Shown in pieces: positions 1-13,200 of a stretch of 64,000 nt of DNA; positions within the stretch are counted from its first letter, which is position 1; the number at the start of each line of letters is the position of its first letter. This DNA comes from Casuarina equisetifolia (taxonomy: Eukaryota > Streptophyta > Magnoliopsida > Fagales > Casuarinaceae). Both the position numbers and the translations under genes were made by a program. The notes under the pieces are model-generated. The model was given only the letters and a program-made list of their open reading frames with translations, had not been told where the DNA came from and did not search any database. The stretch lies in the NCBI GenBank assembly GCA_028551475.1, contig CM052362.1:5951354-6015353 (forward strand), read 5' to 3'.

Positions 1-27
1 CTCTCTCTCTCTCTCTCTCTCTCTCTC
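1..27. repeat. (CT)n microsatellite
   Basis: An uninterrupted CT dinucleotide tract at the very start of the window, followed by further CT-rich patches near 132-170. Pyrimidine-rich tracts of this kind are common in plant 5' leaders and core promoters. Here it lies 240 bases upstream of the TCP-like start codon, so it is probably in its leader or promoter. Confidence 0.9.
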
Positions 28-265
28 GGAGCTCAGGGAAGGACAACAGTCAACCACGAAACAAGGAACAACAACCCCACAAACTACAAGTCCTTGTTTG
101 TAAGGTCCAAAACCTGTAAAATTTAAGGGCTTTTCTCTCTCTTGTCTCACTTCTGTGTCTCTCTCTCTCTAAGGATATGGGATGAGTTAGAAGAAAAAGA
201 AAAGGGTTTGATCTAATCATCCTTGAATTTGAAGCAGACCCTCCAACGCCCCCACCCCACTACCA
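28..265 (+). promoter_or_regulatory. Probable 5' leader of the TCP8-like gene, with two tiny upstream ORFs
   Basis: The stretch is rich in CT and A and has no long reading frame. The string at 177-190 contains two overlapping minimal upstream ORFs: ATG GGA TGA at 177-185 and ATG AGT TAG at 182-190. They lie about 75 bases before the conserved start codon at 266. If they are in the mRNA they could lower translation of the main frame. The transcription start cannot be determined here, and an intron in the leader cannot be excluded. Confidence 0.45.
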
Positions 266-1931
266 ATGGAACTAACAGATTTGCAAAGCAACAAGCAAAG
301 CAACACCACCACGCACCACCACCACCATCAACAACAACAACAACATCATCATCAGCAACATCAGGAGCAGCATCATCATCATCACCAGCAACAGAACCAG
401 TCCTCGTCGTCGCACCTTGTGGTCCCTTTTGATGGCAGATCAGGAGGACCCTTCATGGGCTCCATCTCTATCCAGGCTGGCCTTACCACCCATGGTGGTG
501 CACCCACTTCCTCTTCTCCTTCTTCTGTCTTCAACTTCCTCTTCTTCCTCGTCTTCCACATCTTCCTCTACTTCTACATCCACTGCCCCGCCTCACCTCG
601 TCGATGCCTCTCTCGCCATCGCCACCAGATCCGACTCCCTTCCCTCCACCCGATCCACTAGCCTTCTAGACTCTAGAAAGAAGAACCCACAACAACAACA
701 GCAGCAGCAGCAACAATTGTCTATCGCAGCCACGACAACCACGACGACGACGACGACGACTACAGCCACCACGACAACAACCCCAGTCAAGCGATCCACC
801 AAGGACCGCCACACCAAGGTCGACGGCCGTGGCCGGCGCATCCGAATGCCGGCCACATGCGCGGCCAGAGTCTTCCAATTGACTCGAGAATTGGGCCACA
901 AGTCTGACGGCGAGACCATCGAGTGGCTGCTACAGCAGGCCGAACCAGCAATTATCGCTGCCACAGGGACTGGCACTATCCCGGCCAATTTTTCTACTCT
1001 CAACGTCTCACTTCGCAGCAGTGGTTCTACGCTCTCGGCTCCGCCTTCAAAATCCGCTCCCCATTCGTTTCATGGAGCTTTGGGTCTCGCTCACCATCCT
1101 TACCACGAAGAAGGGTTTCCTCATTCAGCTTTCTTAGGTTTTCATCACCAGCAGCAGCAGCAACAGCAACAGCAACACCTCATGACAGCAGATCAAATAG
1201 CGGAAGCGCTGCCAAGTGGTGGTGGCGGTGGTGAGAGAGGCGGCGGAGATTCCACGGAGAATTATATGAGAAAGCGCTTCAGAGAAGATCTATTCAAGGA
1301 AGAAACTCATAGTCAACAACCACAAAGCGAAAGTGGTGGTGGAGAAGGTTCGCCTTCTGGGAACAAGGCTTTCAAGAGTAGTGGGCTGCAACTACCGAAA
1401 ACGCAGGTACAGGAGGCTGGATCTTCGGGCCTGCTTAGGCCCTCCGGGATCCTTCCGGCCACTGCCATGTGGGCAGTGGCACCTGCTCCCAGCAGCGGCA
1501 CCGGCAGCACATTCTGGATGCTGCCGGTGACTGGCGGTGCCGGAGGGCCATCCGTGGCCGCCGCCGCTTCCGCTGCTGGCCCGTCAGAATCCCACATGTG
1601 GACTTTTCCAACGGCGCCGACCGCGAGTGGGAACACATTGCAAGCACCACTGCATTTCATGCCGAGGTTCAATCTTCCAAGCAATCTTGAATTCCAAGGG
1701 AATAGAGCCAGTCCTCTTCAACTAGGTTCCATGTTAATGCAGCAGCAACCATCTCAGCAGCTCGGGCTGGGAATGTCGGAGTCCAATCTGGGAATGTTGG
1801 CAGCCCTCAATGCTTATTCTAGAGGAGGTTTGAATATGAATTCTGACCAGCAAAGTCATCCATTAGAGCACCATCAACATCAGTCCCAAGCTGGTGATAG
1901 TGGAGACGAGGGCCCAAACAGTTCTCAGTGA
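266..1931 (+). CDS. TCP8: Class I TCP transcription factor, TCP8-like, with a broken frame in the assembly
   Basis: Predicted nuclear DNA-binding protein of the plant TCP family (non-canonical basic helix-loop-helix). The TCP domain is encoded from about 801 to 985 and begins [16 protein letters not shown], with the class I spacing. Flanking blocks [54 protein letters not shown] and [11 protein letters not shown] are typical of TCP8. Two poly-Gln tracts lie near 690-717 and 1147-1176. The conserved N-terminus ([11 protein letters not shown], then a His/Gln-rich stretch and [16 protein letters not shown]) starts at 266, in a different frame from the TCP domain. The two frames overlap openly from 417 to 661, and the natural crossover is in the Ser-coding TCT/TTC tract at about 505-570, where one extra base accounts for the shift. 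Restored length would be about 554 residues. Without correction, translation from 266 ends at 661, before the TCP domain. A model starting at 417 or 435 would replace the conserved N-terminus with unrelated residues. Single exon. Confidence 0.88.
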
Positions 1932-4024
1932 GAGTCTCGGAATACACGACTCCAATACTATCTATGTATAAAACAGCTTGATTTCTTCCATTTTTACGCT
2001 TCGTTCTATGGGAGCAGGAGCTCGGGGTTGTGGTTTTGTTTGCAGATTTGGAAGTTGAATTTGTGATAGGTTTAGTTCTTGGGAATTCATGTGCCATCGT
2101 ATCTGAGAGCAGAGAGGTTCCTAGTTCTCATTCTCGTGTTCTTTCGAGTTTTTCGAGCTTTTTAACTGCTTTTTTTGGGGATTTGTCTTAGATTGATGTG
2201 GAGTTTGAGATGTAATTTGTTAGTTTGGTCCAAAGGGACTGAAAGGAATAGGCAGAGAGAGATTGTATAGGAGGATATTTGTTCGTGTTTAGTATTGTTA
2301 TTGGCTTTGTTTGTAAGAGAAAATGGCAAAGAAACAAGCAACATGGAAAGCGACCAAAAGGAATTAAGAGCAAGATCTTGATTTTTTGTTAACGTATGAC
2401 CCTCTTCCTCTTTCTCTGTGAAGAACAATAAATAAATCAACCCTTTTCTCTCTCACAACTTTCAAGAAACACTAAGGAAAATGACCAGAAATTCTTTGGA
2501 TTCTCCTTCTAGTCTGTTTTTTACAATATGGGTGGAGGAAGTTGCCAAACTCAAAGACCTCAGGGCAGTGATTTTCTCATGGGCATGGAAAAAAGAGCAG
2601 ATGGGACAAAGAAAATGCAGCAATTTGCAGCAGCCAACTAAAGGCCCTCAGGGATTCCATAATGGAGAGAGGATAGAGATGGACAAGCCCAGGACCTTTC
2701 CTACCAACATTTTACTCTTTGTGGCTGTAAAGACGGATCCAAAGGGCATGTCAGGTGAGTTTCCACCGCCCACTTGTCATGTCTCTCCATTGTCTTTGTG
2801 AAAACTTGGAGTACATGTCTAGCACACGAGGAACTATATGTACTACAAGAATCTTTGAGGCTGCTTTATCTTCCTTGACGTCTCCCTGATTTTCAGCACT
2901 CCGAAAGGCCATTTTACTTGATCCACGGACTGTTTAGTAAGTCACGTTTGGAAAGGTTTAGTTTTCTCTTAAAAGTCAAAGATATAAATAATATGAGATT
3001 CAAACTGTTTTTAGTAAAGGAATACTAAAATTAAACCAAAGTTTAAGCATAAAAGGTCATTTCTCTACCTTAACAAAAGTTTCCACCTTTGAGACTTCGT
3101 AGGTATGGTTGAGATGGCGAGAAAGACTCGTGTAAGAGATCTTGTAAAGTAAGTATTCTAAGTCAAATTTCTTTAATTGACAGATTTTGAGACATGCCTT
3201 TATTTTTAATAGAGGTAGATATTTTATGATTGATCCACTAAACAGTCAATTACTTCTCATATTCACATGTTTGTCTCATTTTTTTCCCATTTATATACTT
3301 GTGCATAATGGGGAGTGTTCACCGTTCTTCAATATTTAGACATGTCCCCACCGAGTTGTTGGAGTAGTTTGAAGTCATCCTTGGTCTCCCTTTCGCATTT
3401 TTCTTTCCTCTTAAAAAGCAAACATGACACTGCCGGCAGAAAAGATAGGGAATCTATGTGGATAAGAAGCATATATCATCTGGGTATTCCTGATTTTCAA
3501 TTCTTCAGCATTTGCCAACCTGAAATTGGACCAATTTTTACATAGCAACCCCATTTCTTCCCACCACATCTCCTCCATTTCACATCTACACAAAACCAAA
3601 CCCAACAACAAGATTCATTTGAACTTTGATTCGGATCACTTCCCCACAACCAAGAGCAGGTATATTCTTACCAACTTTTAAAGGTTTTAAACACAATTCT
3701 AGGTTCCGATCATATTCCCTCCGAGGATCAAAGATAAGATAGTATGTTTCTACTTTATAAAAGCACCATACAAAAGCTTCACAGGGATAAACCAGCAAAT
3801 TCTTCTTTCTTCAGGGGCAAGTATTCGTACTTTTTTGCAAGCTTTTTCAGCAGGAGAATTTAGACCACATGAACTTGGGAGGCATTTGAGGTCTGAGTCA
3901 ACCCGCCCTGATTTTTGGTAGTAATGGACAAAACTCAACTTTCACTCACTTCTCACGAAAAAATTAAAAAATAAAAATTATGCTAAGCATATTCACTAAA
4001 ACCATCATCTAGATTTCATTGCAG

Positions 4025-4036
4025 TGACACGTGTCA
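4025..4036. promoter_or_regulatory. Perfect 12-bp G-box palindrome TGACACGTGTCA
   Basis: The 12 bases are their own reverse complement and contain the CACGTG G-box core bound by plant bZIP and bHLH factors. It sits about 170 bases from the GC-rich block at 4195-4400. No gene start was recognised next to it, so its role is open. Confidence 0.4.
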
Positions 4037-5882
4037 ACTATTTCCGTAAATTCCGCAGGAAAAGGCTACAATTGGGACTTTTTAATTTTGCTTCTAATTA
4101 AAGAAATAAACTGATGAAAGATGATATTTTGACCTTTATACTAAAACAAATAATAAAGAATTGCAATTCAAGAAAGGGAATTGGTCAGTTTACTGTTAAG
4201 GGAAAGGACACGAGAAGCGCCCATCACGAGCGATCTGTCAAGCGAGTGGACGGCCGGGATGATTCTGTCTGTTCACCAGGGTAAAGTCTGGATCTAGCTG
4301 ATTGTGGAATAAATTAAAGCTCCACGCGCTTCACGTGCTCCAATCATAGAGATCGTAAGTGCGGGCCTCGGAGAAAGTGGAGGACAATGTAGCGCGTGGA
4401 CTAAAAAGAAGGTCTCGTTCCCATAAATCCACGTTCTCTAATACCATTTTGTCATCCCTTTCAATATTTCTTCAAACTGCTTTTGTACGAAGAATACTTG
4501 TGGAGAAAGGGGTAACTTTTGACCAACAAAATGTTAAGTTGCCAGATTCATGTTAATAAACTCAATACAAAAGTTCAAAGTTAGTTTGAATCCCCATAAC
4601 TACATTTTTGACCAACTTGAATATGTTTTGAGATTGAGGCTATTTTTTAATCTAAGTCATCAAATTTGTTACATTTTTTTCTTTTTTACTTACATGAAAA
4701 TAATTTAGAACAACTTTTTACTTCCCAGTTACTAAGTAAAGCTTGGTGGGAGTGTTGGGTTATCAAAAATATTGATTTAGGATAGTTTGAACAAAATTAG
4801 TTATACGTTCATTTTTCGACAATCACCTTTTATTATTATTGTTTTTTCAAGGATTTAAGAACAAAGGCAACATAAAATAAAATCATTCCAAGCGTGTAGT
4901 ATTGATACAATGTCGTTTCGCCACTAACTATTAGAAAAAACCTAAACAACCTTCATATATAAAAAATTTCTTTCTTTTTGGGGTTTGATGATTAGTGGCT
5001 AAGTTTGCTAAAAATGAAAGCAAAATTAATGATTTACAAGTTTGCTACTTTGGTGCTAGTATAATCGATGTGAATGGAAGTAATTATGGGAGAAAGAATA
5101 AAGGTAAATCGTTTACTTAATTTAAAAGATTATGTGGTAAAAAGCTTACCAAATATAGCCTATTTAATTGCCGAGAGGTGGTAGTTATGACTTGGTACGT
5201 GGGCTGTGCTTGCTTTTTTTTAATGAAAGACAGAAAGGGAGGTAATTGAATATATTATCTACTTTCTCTTTAAGCATGTTGGATGCTATACAAGCTGTCA
5301 GGTTCATTATCTTTGCTGACATCCTTGGCCATCCTTCTCTCCCTCCCTCCCTCCAAGGAGCTTCTCCGGTAGATGGAATAGTACACCTCGTATCGTTCTC
5401 TTTAACTACGAGGTTGCAAATAATTTTGTCTGCCAGAGTCGACGGGGTTGTCCAATGCCATTCTCTAGTCTTCACAAGGCCTACTTTTTCGGGACTCGGT
5501 ATCTTATACAGATAACAAAAATATGAAATATTCATGGTATGCTCTTACGGAATTCCTTATTACTTCCGGAGCTTCACGAGAGAAGCTAGAATTCAAATGT
5601 GAGATGTCTACAACATCCGAAAACATTAACCAATTTTGTGAAAATTGTCATTTTTTTTTTTTTTTTTTTGTACCAACTGATATGAGATCAATGTGGATAC
5701 CAAGATCACGCAAAATTTATGAAATTTAAAATAGACCGTCTTGTGCCCGTGAATGCTATAATTTATCTCACTATTCAAGCTTTTATGTGCCAAGGAGTTT
5801 GGGTTGGACGACTTTATCATTTTAATCACAATGAAAACTCATTACATGACATATTATAAAAGATTTCTCAAAATCTAATGTT

Positions 5883-6200
5883 TGGAGACACCTCACATCC
5901 CAAACGTTATGGACCTAAATTTTATCTTAAGAGGAGTAACCACTACAATTGTGCAGCAAGAAATGCCCAATCACTTTCCCCAAGTGGGATAGAGGGTGCT
6001 AAACAAACCAAGCTACTAGCCCAATGGTCGACTATTGGCCACTTAGGAGTAGGTGTTAGGTTTTGACACCCAATATCCCAAATGTTATGAACTTGGAACT
6101 TTATTTTAAAAGGCCAACTTTAATTGAGAAAAATAATCACTCCATTTATATAACCAAAAATGCCCAGTCACTTTCCCAGTGCCGCATGGCCAAGCCGTGA
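5883..6200. repeat. Two diverged direct copies of a repeat
   Basis: The string around 5885-5990 (GACACC...ATCCCAAACGTTATGGACCT...ATTTTATCTTAAGAGG...AAATGCCCAATCACTTTCCC) recurs at about 6065-6180 as GACACC...ATCCCAAATGTTATGAACTT...CTTTATTTTAAAAGG...AAATGCCCAGTCACTTTCCC. The period is about 180 bases. No coding potential was seen. It is probably an old local duplication or a fragment of a dispersed element. Confidence 0.55.
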
Positions 6201-7231
6201 CAACAAATCACCTTTGCTTATTGAAGAAGAAGACAGCATGAGAGGAACCCACGTAAAATTATTATTATGCTGCACTAATTTAAACTCTACATCTAGCAGT
6301 TTTCTCATCTTTTTGGTTTTTGTTTTGGAATATATGCCGCAGACGTTGAATTCAACCTTGCCTTTTACTCTACACCAAAGAGGGAGAAATATCATATAAA
6401 TTGGAGTTTCAAAAGCACATGGTGTTACTTTTATTTTATAATGAATCTCGCTGTAGGAACTGTTTGGAATCTACTTCCTACATCGTAGACAGGAATAATC
6501 AAAGCCAATATAGTCCTGTACTTTCGAATTTGATTCAAATCTTCTACACGAGGATGCTGACACACCACCCTTGAACCTACACTAGCATTTAGGGATTCTG
6601 ATCAAAGAAAAGGGATTTGCTATGCATATAAAAGTCCTCATCTTTCACTAATTATTTTAAATGTCGTACCTAATTGAGCCATTTGCTCCCACCTTGAATA
6701 TGTCAGTCCACTCTTATTACTTTTAGAATACCTTTATTGCGAAGTACAAACCATTGCATTTGGAAATGATCCCGTGACTTCACCCTACTGTTCCGCTTTT
6801 AATTTATTTAAGGGACAGGCAGAACATACTGTACAGCCAGCACGATTACAATTCATCTGTGAGAATTTCCCTATCGAATTGCAAACAAAATTTGACTATC
6901 AAAGTTAGCAATGAACAAATTACTGTACAAATGTATCTTTTATTTACAGAAAACACAGAACCAAACCTGTGGGCTGTCTTATGCTTTGTCTCGAACTATT
7001 GTGCTTCATGTACATACAAGAGATGCGGACATTCTTGGATAATCTGGTTGGAGCATAGGTATGACCGGTCAATCATAGTAAAAATGAAATTAGGAAGCGA
7101 ATTAATAGATCACTTGGAGGGAAAAAGGCATACATTAAAAGATCTTTAAATGGAAAGTTAATTCATGCATTTCTACAGAAAAGCCTAATTTCCTCTTATA
7201 TGAACTGAGTACTTACTTTTACCATAACTTA

Positions 7232-10200
7232 TTAATCTGCCTTATTGTCTTGCATCTGGTTACGAGCTTTCAAGGGCAAGAAAGATAGCACCCGCATCCT
7301 GCAGAAGGTGGTCAAATCAAGACTTGCAGAACATTCTTCTAATGGCGTAGAAGTTCAAACAAAGTACTTGTTTCCGTCTTGAAGGATTAGAATATGACAG
7401 TAACAACAACCATCCTCTTTGCAGTACAAAGAAGATGCTAGCATGAAAATAAATGACTGGACTATTCTGCATCTCAAAAAATCATGTTTTGACGTAAAAT
7501 TCTATGTAAGTTCTTCAATTGAATTTGCCTTTATGTAAATGATCCCTGTGAACTTCCAGGAATCGTTGGTCCAGGCCTAAATCCTCACCTATATTAGCAA
7601 TTACAAAAGTTTGAACAATATAATAGTAGCTGCAGAGAAACTATCGAGCTGCACAATACCTAGCCCATTGTTTTTGCAGCACAGTTACTGGGGAGGAATT
7701 TTTATTTTCCATACTGCTAGGATTGTTCTTCATTTCGATCTCATAGTTCTAGATTGAGTTTGTGTAGATTTCTATTCTATTCCAAGAAATAAAAACTACA
7801 TGACAATGTTATCTTCATATATACATATATATACATTTAGACGGCACTTAAAAATTAAGTGAGTCTCTAGCCATTAGCCTGACGGAGCCCCTCAAACTTG
7901 CTTAAGTTGACCAATCCACTGGGTGACCACTTATCAAAATCTAAGACATTTATCTCCTCTCTCATTGCTTGATTGAAAAAGATCAAGATAAAGGTCAATC
8001 CAGAGTTGACATGGGGCCTGCAGTAGGTGGCAAGCAAAGAGGAGAGGATGATTTAAAGGAAGGCATATGTACAAGGCTTCAGTAAATATCTAGGCATGTT
8101 CGAGAGCCTCAGAATTCAGCATTAGGCAGAAGAGGAGGCATAAAGTAGTTGGGCTTCTCCCATACCCTAAATAATTTATACACTCTTTCTTCGAATGTTG
8201 GAGGTCGAGAACTATTTCCTGACTCAGTGCATTACTAGCGAGTGCATTGTAGACAACAGTAAAACTAGTCCACTCAATTTGAGTATGGCAGACAAATTGA
8301 AATGAGAATACTTAAGGAATGCTTTAAAGAACCAAGAATTATGGAACAAGTAGTTCAATCAGTTAAACACAGGGAAAGCCCACTGACGAAACAAACTTGA
8401 CAAAATAGAAGTGGTCGCTTCTACAGCAGACAACAGACAACAGAATGAACATTTGGCAAATCAACATACAACTTCCTTAAGAGATAATGAGCGAATTGGA
8501 TAGCTTACGACAAAGTGTCCACTGAATAAAATATTGGAAGCCTTCCCAACCCAACACCTTTCCATTTTCTTCTTTGGAGAAAGATATCCTGTTCAGCTCC
8601 AGAGCATGCTGCACTTAGGACAAACTGAAATACACAACATCGCTCCCATCAACGGAGAGAATATAAAAGCAAACTTCGAAGTTAAGCAAAGAAGAAATAG
8701 TCTAAATCCAACATTAATCAACCAAAAAGAGATGTTAGATGTACCAGTGGAAAGAGTACAGCGCAAATCCCATAGCTCACAAGAGGTGAGAAAAAGAACA
8801 TCGCCAGAACACAAGGGCTCCCTGGAAGACCATCAAAGAAAATATTGCAGCTGTACAGGCCACTAAAATGATGAATAAAAGAGAAGAAAGCAAACAGAAA
8901 GTAGGTATGAGCTCTAATAATTAGGCCGCCAATAATGAAATTAGAGACCACCAAGCTCCTAGCTTGTATGCATAAAATCTAATTTGCTTTGCATCTATGA
9001 ATCATCATTTATAAGCTCTTAACATATTCCTTCTTTTCCCAGCTCAACTGCTTAAAAAGAACCTCGAAAATCCTCTCCTTCAACTACTATTCTGCCAACT
9101 TTTGAAGGAGGAATCAAATTATCACAAGAAAATTAGAATTCCGATTCAAAATGTAACTACTCCAAAACCTGCACACCAATAAATCTAATGTCCTCATTGG
9201 TTGCCAAGAGCCATAGGTAAATGCATTGAAAATAATACTACATCCATGCAGAGTGAAACTCTTAAACTTAAAAAGCCTGCAGCGTGGAATGTGGACTTCA
9301 CAGACAGATCAATAATAACATTCAACTGATGAGGTGAGGAAAGTACAAGAGGGGAAGAGGGAAGGCTGATCTAGAGGCTAACATAGTATTTGGCAAGATG
9401 GTAAACTGGAACTTGCTTTAAGAATTGAAACATTGCTCTCAAATTCTCATTTTTGAATACCTTTCAAGATGAGGGCCTTTGGGCCTTTCAAATCCTTCAT
9501 AGCAGCAAGTTATTACGGTTTGATTATGCACCAGGCACATAAGATTTCATTAATGTTTCCAAAGTAAATGCAAATTGGATAGGTAGACAGCAACACAAGG
9601 CTTGTATCGACGTTTTCAAAAGTCAACAAAAAGTTGGTTAGGTGGTGGCAATTTTAAGGCAAGTATTGGTATTATTAGAAGGCATTTAAAGAAGTAAACG
9701 TGCAGATGTTTTTCTTGATATGCAATCAGCATTGTCTTGGGCATTATGCTTACGAATCTCAATATGATGCTATTTTCTTTCCTATTAACTTGCTTTCCTG
9801 AGTTCCAGCCTCTTTGCTCAGATTCTTCCAGTCCTATAAACTGAATCCCGGCCACAAAGACAACCTTTGAACCTAATATGTAAAGACCCTAATTGATCTG
9901 TTAATTTCCCCTAAACTGCTACCAAAATCATCAGATTTTCAGTCATTGGGGTGCTGAAGATAAGATGCAGCATCAGTGACTAAAGGAGGGATACGTCCTT
10001 AAGACCAGCATGCTCACCATTTCTTTCTTGTTGGAGTCAATTTCATTCAAGAATATTAACATTGGAAGTATGAAACATGTTTGAAAAATATTGACATCCC
10101 ACCTGCATCTTGAAATTATCAAAATATGATCTAAAATTTCTAAAAGACCTTACAAGACATTCAGTTTGATTATTATATGTAAAGCAAATATAAGCACAGA

Positions 10201-13200
10201 CTGTCAAAACTCGTATGTAGTATGTTTTCTATATTTTAGTACACTTGAAAGCATCATTACTAGCAACTGGATATTCTTTATAGATTCAACCATAACTCAG
10301 GGTACTCATTCCCGGTTGAAAACAATGACGTCTTGGTTTTCCTCACACCCACGGCTTGATTTTAAGGTGATTAGCCAGTATATAATGATTTAGAGCACAT
10401 CATCACTAAAAAGATTCGACTCAACCAAAAGTCAACTACTTAACCTTCCTCTCTCGGCATTGTGATGAACTGGTGCTACAGTTTATCCTGTAAGCTTTAA
10501 CTCCTACCAGGCAGCCAAAAGACTTAGTACTCCCCAAGTCTGCTACTTAAAATCGTGAATAGTCTCCAGCAAGGAACTATAATAAACAACTAAACACAGG
10601 CCAGGTGTATCTAAACAGCATGTCACGTAAAAAAATTTAACAGATATGCTGACCAAATCCAATTAAACAATTGACTTCACCAAAAAGTATATTACCGAAG
10701 CCAGCAAAAAATGCCCAGTTTGTCTCAAAGTAGTCTAGCCTTTTGTCCAGAGCCACTTCAGAGAAGTTCCATTTGTATCTAACAAAATCCACAGCTAAGT
10801 TAGTATATCCAGCCAATTGAGAGTATTACATATAGACCAGCAGGTTAAGTGCAAAACATACTCAAAACAGTAGTAGGCATACATCCAGGATAGTAGTAGG
10901 AAATTAAGTAGTTTCCCTACGTAAGGTACAAACCCTATAGCAAAAACCTGCATTTAATTCCCAGAAAGTGATATTTCAGTCGTTCAAAAAGTACAGAGAC
11001 AATAAAGTGAAATTGGATATGCTTAAAGAATTGCAAAAGAAAAAAAGCAGCGACGACTTTATGGGTGTATTATTTATGTGTACAAACAAAGAAATACACA
11101 ACCAAAATAATACAAAATATATTTCACCTCTAAAAAGAAGAAGTTCAAAAGAAGAGCTGAATACACCATCTCCCCTATTCCAACCATGACCCTGTGTGTA
11201 CAAGAACAAAAAGAAACTCAACAGCTTATTGTGTAACAATTTTCAATTTTGAATAAGTGCCTGCATCAGCCATAAAGAATCCATTTAAACAACATCAGTG
11301 ACTAATGGTAAGTTTACCCTCCCAAGCCAGCAGGTCTTTCCTCATGAGCAGTTTTAGCAGTTACTGACTCACTTGAGCTCGAGGATTCCACTCTAGAAGG
11401 ACCAGATCTTCCCATTGCAGCAAAACCAAGCTTGGCAATGTCATTGTACCTGAATGAAGACATCATTTTGAAGCTACAGATCAGACAAACAAATAACTAT
11501 GCTTTAGAGGGAATGCACGGGAAACATCAAATTTTAAAGATAGTAAAACAGGAATTGATCGATCATATTAGAAGGCAGAAGAGACAGAAAATAATAGTAA
11601 CTTAAACACTCTAATCCTCCCTTATACATTGATGAAATAACAGGTAATGATCAGAAGGCGGATAGAACTGTAAATGCCAATAAGATGGAATGCTTAAATG
11701 AACTACATAATCATTACAACAGGGCAACATGTGGGCTACCCAGGTCCGACTCATAGCTATATGCATCAAGCTCAAACAATCAGAGATGTACATAAATCAC
11801 AGAACATAGCCATCGGAAATAGAGAACAGTACCACATGGCGCTTAGAATAAAGCTGAATACATATAATGGGTAGAACCAAAGGACCTGAAAGTTACAATC
11901 AGATGAGTGATCAGGGTCAGTGAAAGTTAGCAAAGGACACCAAAAACATGTAAATTCATCACCCAAGGCATGTCAATAAATTATGTCCAATTTACCATTC
12001 TATGCTGACCTTCCTGTTTGAGAAAATATACTTTTAGAACATTATGCCTTCTTCCCTAGGTGAATATGGCATGCTCCTAAAATCACTAAGAAATTATCTA
12101 GGTCAAAAGAATAAGAGATTTCTTTGTCGAAACTCATCACAACTAGTCACCATAGCCAGCATGGATGGTTGACCACGCTAGGAAAAAGAAACATGATTCT
12201 TCAGCCTTCACATAGCAATTAAATGATCAGAATTTCGGAATGGTAACCATATGTAAGGTATAAGATTCTGATAAGTATGCTTCTGCAGTTTTATATGAAA
12301 CTGCAAGCATAAGAGGGTGGTAGAATATTATAAAGGATGAAGAAGATATCTCAGAAAAGCAGAGAAAAGCAGGTCAGAGTGGCAACAAAACCAATCAGAG
12401 GCTGATATTAATTTATCTTATTACTTTTAAAGGTCCAGTACAAAAATGTTTTTGGTAGAGCCACTTGAACTATATAGTAAACTCGACCAAGACATACATT
12501 TGATTTAATGGTAACAACCTTGAAGATCCAATGTTCTTTGGTAGCTTGATAACATCAGGGACGATATTGAGTTTCTGCAATCTATTGGTGAATATCTAGT
12601 TCCAAATGGAAGTCTGTGTAAATTTGTTAAGAATCAAAATCCTCTCATAAAACTCTGCTGAGACAAAAGTTGTCATTCACAGAAAATTAGAATCTTTATC
12701 ATTCTACCATAGATGGGAATAAGATCTGTTTTTCCAATGAATCCAGAACTCAGGAAGCATCTTTTCATGAAGCATTTGATCATGCTTACAAATGTGACTT
12801 CTTATAAGTTGGCCTGGCCTGGGCATCCTTTACGGATTTGTGCCTGTCCTTTACATGGGTTTCATGGGTAACATAGAAGGTGATGTGGGCTCTTCATTAT
12901 TTTCTCTCTCTTTCACACAAAATTGTAGCTATGCTAACCTGTTGTACGAGTAAGGGTTTTTGAAATCAATGCAAATAATCCAGTTTCAAGATATGAAAAG
13001 TACATATAAAACCATCTAAGAAGTTCAAAGAAGAGATGTTCCTGAAAAGACTATTAAAGGTGCTTAAGTGAGGGTACAAAATGATAAACATTATACTAGT
13101 ACTTACATAAAAGAGTTGTACAAGTCCATCACGTAAAATGGAATAAAATTTTAAAATGCCGCCAAATGAGCATGCTATTTGAGAACTAAGCCGTGAGCAC

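Larger units (their letters stand above)
1932..7231. other. Intergenic spacer between the TCP8-like and EI24 genes
   Basis: The first 500 bases are probably the TCP 3' UTR; an AATAAA lies at about 2427. An unrecognised 106-codon frame occurs at 2481-2801. The region around 4195-4400 is distinctly more GC-rich than its surroundings and contains CACGTG at about 4333. The last few hundred bases (about 6850-7231) are probably the EI24 3' UTR, read on the minus strand, with AATAAA-like sequence near 6936. No transposon protein or RNA gene was recognised. Confidence 0.6.

Noticed and set aside
593..1003. Antisense open frames within the TCP8-like gene
   Set aside because: They are mirror translations of Gln/Thr/Ser repeat tracts; the sense frame has a clear TCP domain.
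2481..2801. A 106-codon plus-strand frame downstream of the TCP8-like gene
   Set aside because: No recognised domain or splice context. It follows the TCP 3' UTR and is likely chance.
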